Shown here: positions 61,572 to 64,000 of the stretch, in pieces
Position numbering within the stretch: the stretch's first letter is position 1
Layout of the letters: every line of letters starts with the position of its first letter
Assembly: GCA_963763885.1 (NCBI GenBank)
Contig: CAVXQD010000003.1
Span: forward strand, 434,001-498,000
Direction of reading: 5' to 3'
Source: JANNBN01 sp963763885
GTDB taxonomy: Bacteria > Actinomycetota > Acidimicrobiia > Acidimicrobiales > JANYDT01
DNA length: 64,000 nt
The notes under the pieces: generated by a model
Databases searched by the model: none
What the model saw: the letters and a program-made list of their open reading frames with translations, nothing else
What the model was told of the DNA's origin: nothing
Translations under genes and position numbers: made by a program

Positions 61572-63848
61572 CTACTTCGCGTTGGCGCGGATCAGGTTGA
61601 GGGCGCCGCCTGATTGGAACCAGGTGATGTGTTCCAGGGACAGGGTGTGGTTGCACACGATGTCTTGCGTGGAGCCGTCGGTCTGGTGCAAGCGCACGGT
61701 GACTGGCACGTCGGGGGTGATGTTGGCCAAACCAAGCACCGAGATCCGCGTGTCTTTCTGCACCTTTTCCCAATCGGCAGGATTAGCAAACGTGAGTGGC
61801 AGCACACCCTGCTTCTTCAGGTTGGTCTCGTGGATACGAGCAAAGCTGCGGCAGATGATGACCACGCCACCGCGGTAGCGGGGCTCCATTGCAGCGTGCT
61901 CACGTGAGGAACCTTCGCCGTAGTTCTGGTCGCCGATGGCAACCCACTTGACGCCAGCGGTACCCCAACGCTTGGCAACCTCTGGGATCATCGCCTCGTC
62001 GCCGTTGAGCGTGTCCCAGCCCATGCCAGGCTCTGAGGTGAATGCGTTGTTGACGCCGATGAACAGGTTGCCGGAGATGTTCTCCAAGTGGCCCCGGTAC
62101 TTCAGCCACACGCCAGCCATGGAGATGTGGTCCGTGGTGCACTTGCCACGAGCCTTCATGAGCACTGGCAGCTCGATGTAGTCGTTGCCGTCCCACACAG
62201 GGAACGGTTCCAGCAGCTGCAGGCGATCTGAAGTGGGGGAGACCGCAACATCGACTCCGCTGCCGTCAGCTGGTGGAGCAACAAACATGGTGTCGCCGCT
62301 TTCGAAACCGCGGGCAGGAAGCTTCTCGCCGATGGGCTCTGCCAACAGCACCTTGGTGCCGTCGTCTGCGGTGAGCGTGTCGGTGATTGGGTTGAAGTCC
62401 AACGTGCCGGCAAGCGCGTATGCGATAACGGTCTCTGGGGACGCCACAAACGAGTTGGTGGTTGCGTATCCGTCGTTGCGCTTCGGGAAGTTGCGGTTGT
62501 AGCTGTTGATGATGCTGTTGGGTACGCCATCTGGCATGTCGTCGCGCTTCCACTGGCCGATGCATGGTCCGCATGCGTTTGCCAGCACGGTTGCGCCGAT
62601 GGCCTCAAGGTCGGCCAAGATGCCGTCTCGTTCGATGGTGGCGCGAACACGCTCGGAACCTGGGGTGACCAGCAGCGGGGTCTTCACCTTCAGGCCCACA
62701 GCGGCTGCCTGGCGGGCAATGCTTGCCACACGGGTCATGTCTTCGTAGGACGAGTTGGTGCACGAACCAATGAGTGCGCTGGAAAGCTCCAACGGCCAAC
62801 CAGCAGCCTTTGCATTGGCGCCAACCTTGGAGACCGGGTGAGCAAGGTCTGGGGTCATTGGGCCGTTGATATGTGGCTCGAGGGTGGAAAGGTTGATCTC
62901 GATCACGCGGTCGAAGTACGTGTCTGGGTTTACCTGCACGTCATCGTCTGCGCGCAGAAGATCTGCGTGCTTATCGGCCAGGTCTGCCAAGCCTTCGCGG
63001 CCGGTGGACTTGAGGTACAGGGCAGTCTCGTTGTCGTAAGGGAACAGCGAGGTGGTTGCGCCGATTTCTGCGCCCATGTTGCAGATGGTGGCGCGGCCGG
63101 TTGCGCTGATTGCGGCAACGCCGGGGCCGAAGTATTCAACAATGGCGCCGGTGCCACCTTCAACGGTGAGGATGTCTGCCACCTTCAAGATGACGTCCTT
63201 GGCGCTGGTCCAGCCGGACATCTCACCCACCAGCTTCACGCCAATGAGCTTGGGGTAACGCACGCCAAACGGCAGGCCAACCATGACGTCTACTGCGTCT
63301 GCGCCGCCGACACCGACTGCGATCATGCCAAGGCCGCCAGCGTTTGGCGTGTGGCTGTCTGTGCCGATCATCATGCCGCCAGGGAACGCGTACTGCTCGA
63401 TGACGACCTGATGGATGATGCCAGAGCCTGGCTTCCAGAAGCCGATGCCGTACTTGGCGCTGACGCTGCGAAGGAAGTCGTACACCTCACGGTTGGTGTC
63501 GTTTGCTACTTCGAGGTCCTTGATGGCGCCGACGCGGGCCTGGATGAGGTGGTCGCAGTGCACCGTTGATGGAACTGCAACCTGTGCCAGGCCGGCGGTC
63601 ATGAACTGCAGCAGCGCCATCTGCGCGGTGGCGTCTTGCATGGCAACGCGGTCTGGAAAGAACTCGCCGTAGGTCTTGCCGCGGTCGAACCCATCGGTGG
63701 AGGCGTCACGCATGTGGCCGAAGAGGATCTTCTCGGCAAGCGACATGGAACGGCCGAGGCGTTGGCGTCCGATGGCAACGTTGGCTGCCATCTTTGTGTA
63801 GACGCTCTGTGCGAGCTCGGTGGGGGTGTTGGCGGCAACTGTTGCCAT
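61572..63848 (-). CDS. acn: Aconitate hydratase (mitochondrial-type)
   Basis: A 758-residue 4Fe-4S enzyme that interconverts citrate and isocitrate in the TCA cycle. Cluster ligands are in SALIGSCTNSS and ANACGPCIGQ. The substrate-binding region has PGGMMIGTDSHTPNAGGLGM, and GEGSSREHAAMEPRYRGG is the C-terminal swivel-domain motif. Its length and motif spacing match the mitochondrial-type aconitase rather than bacterial AcnA (about 900) or AcnB. It is divergent from a GntR regulator gene whose start is at 63944. Two hairpins follow its stop. Confidence 0.93.
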   Translation of the reverse strand: MATVAANTPTELAQSVYTKMAANVAIGRQRLGRSMSLAEKILFGHMRDASTDGFDRGKTYGEFFPDRVAMQDATAQMALLQFMTAGLAQVAVPSTVHCDHLIQARVGAIKDLEVANDTNREVYDFLRSVSAKYGIGFWKPGSGIIHQVVIEQYAFPGGMMIGTDSHTPNAGGLGMIAVGVGGADAVDVMVGLPFGVRYPKLIGVKLVGEMSGWTSAKDVILKVADILTVEGGTGAIVEYFGPGVAAISATGRATICNMGAEIGATTSLFPYDNETALYLKSTGREGLADLADKHADLLRADDDVQVNPDTYFDRVIEINLSTLEPHINGPMTPDLAHPVSKVGANAKAAGWPLELSSALIGSCTNSSYEDMTRVASIARQAAAVGLKVKTPLLVTPGSERVRATIERDGILADLEAIGATVLANACGPCIGQWKRDDMPDGVPNSIINSYNRNFPKRNDGYATTNSFVASPETVIAYALAGTLDFNPITDTLTADDGTKVLLAEPIGEKLPARGFESGDTMFVAPPADGSGVDVAVSPTSDRLQLLEPFPVWDGNDYIELPVLMKARGKCTTDHISMAGVWLKYRGHLENISGNLFIGVNNAFTSEPGMGWDTLNGDEAMIPEVAKRWGTAGVKWVAIGDQNYGEGSSREHAAMEPRYRGGVVIICRSFARIHETNLKKQGVLPLTFANPADWEKVQKDTRISVLGLANITPDVPVTVRLHQTDGSTQDIVCNHTLSLEHITWFQSGGALNLIRANAK

Positions 63849-63913
63849 GGGATTCGACCTCCGTGAGAGTTGTGCCGGGGTGTGCGCAACAGCGACAGCA
63901 TAACCAACCGATG

Positions 63914-63932
63914 AGACAAGTGAAAGACAAGT
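63914..63932. promoter_or_regulatory. Direct-repeat operator candidate before the GntR gene
   Basis: AGACAAGT occurs at 63914-63921 and 63925-63932, eleven bases apart, about one helical turn. It lies in the 95-base divergent gap between aconitase (start 63848) and the GntR regulator (start 63944). Such a site could bind the regulator and control both genes; no binding is shown. Confidence 0.5.
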
Positions 63933-63943
63933 AAGGTGGGTTT

Positions 63944-64000
63944 ATGGCGCGCGCCTCTTCATTTCGATATCAGGAGATCGCCGGTTCGCTCCGGAAGCGA
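63944..64000 (+). CDS. N-terminal start of a GntR family regulator (cut by window edge)
   Basis: The 19 visible codons read MARASSFRYQEIAGSLRKR, matching the start of a GntR winged helix (YQEIAGSLRKR). The ATG is preceded by AAGGTGGG, a plausible ribosome site. The rest lies beyond the window. Its divergence from aconitase and the direct repeats between them suggest that it regulates aconitase or itself. Confidence 0.75.
   Translation, partial: MARASSFRYQEIAGSLRKR

Overview
The window is high-GC, gene-dense bacterial chromosome. Genes often start on the stop codon of the gene before (ATGA/GTGA overlaps). A putative mycothiol-dependent isomerase-family enzyme, a DesA-type acyl-ACP desaturase, a fused carboxyltransferase, a proline-rich FtsH and many Thr/Ser-rich secreted proteins point to Actinomycetota. 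The mix resembles Acidimicrobiia (Ilumatobacter-like aquatic lineages), but that placement is an inference from gene content, not from a marker tree. I saw no tRNA, rRNA, CRISPR array, prophage or transposase.

Layout. 0-5 kb: a cyclase-family hydrolase divergent from a LysR regulator, a cysteine-desulfurase-like enzyme, and a TetR regulator divergent from a cytochrome P450, both divergent pairs with a palindromic operator candidate between them. 5-8 kb: eight 62-bp tandem repeats, then a lone molybdopterin hydroxylase large subunit. 8-17 kb: ftsH, a YcgQ/YraQ-type permease pair, a secreted 5'-nucleotidase, a frameshifted PhyH dioxygenase and a nucleoside hydrolase. 17-25 kb: an MFS transporter and a cobalamin-riboswitch-led operon running from the B12/corrinoid ABC importer into cobO-cobU-cobT. 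24.5-28 kb: nadA-nadB-nadC. 28-38 kb: short-chain dehydrogenase plus HSL-type esterase, a beta-lactamase-fold hydrolase with an orphan DNA methyltransferase, a fasciclin lipoprotein, two peptidases, a sugar-kinase-family protein and endonuclease IV. 38-50 kb: an OafA-like acyltransferase, two PLP enzymes, enoyl-CoA hydratase, a thiolase-like protein and two alpha/beta hydrolases (one frameshifted, one lacking the usual nucleophile). 50-54 kb: a 1214-residue membrane protein joining an intact HD-GYP domain to a Thr-rich stalk, a PA14 domain and a propeller-like end. 54-64 kb: acyl-CoA carboxylase, acyl-ACP desaturase, HAD-PlsC fusion, MFS exporter, OB-fold protein, PhoX phosphatase, aconitase and the start of a GntR regulator.

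The most unusual thing is a family of short interspersed repeats (core about 57 bp) found at seven or eight loci. It forms a tandem array, abuts or supplies stop codons at gene 3' ends, and is inserted in frame inside two conserved enzymes as exact multiples of 66 bp (22 codons), flanked by short target duplications. The in-gene copies carry extra bases that restore frame and remove a stop codon. This resembles in principle the palindromic elements of Rickettsia that insert in frame into genes, but the sequence is unrelated to anything I recognise. Two further inverted-repeat families sit between genes.
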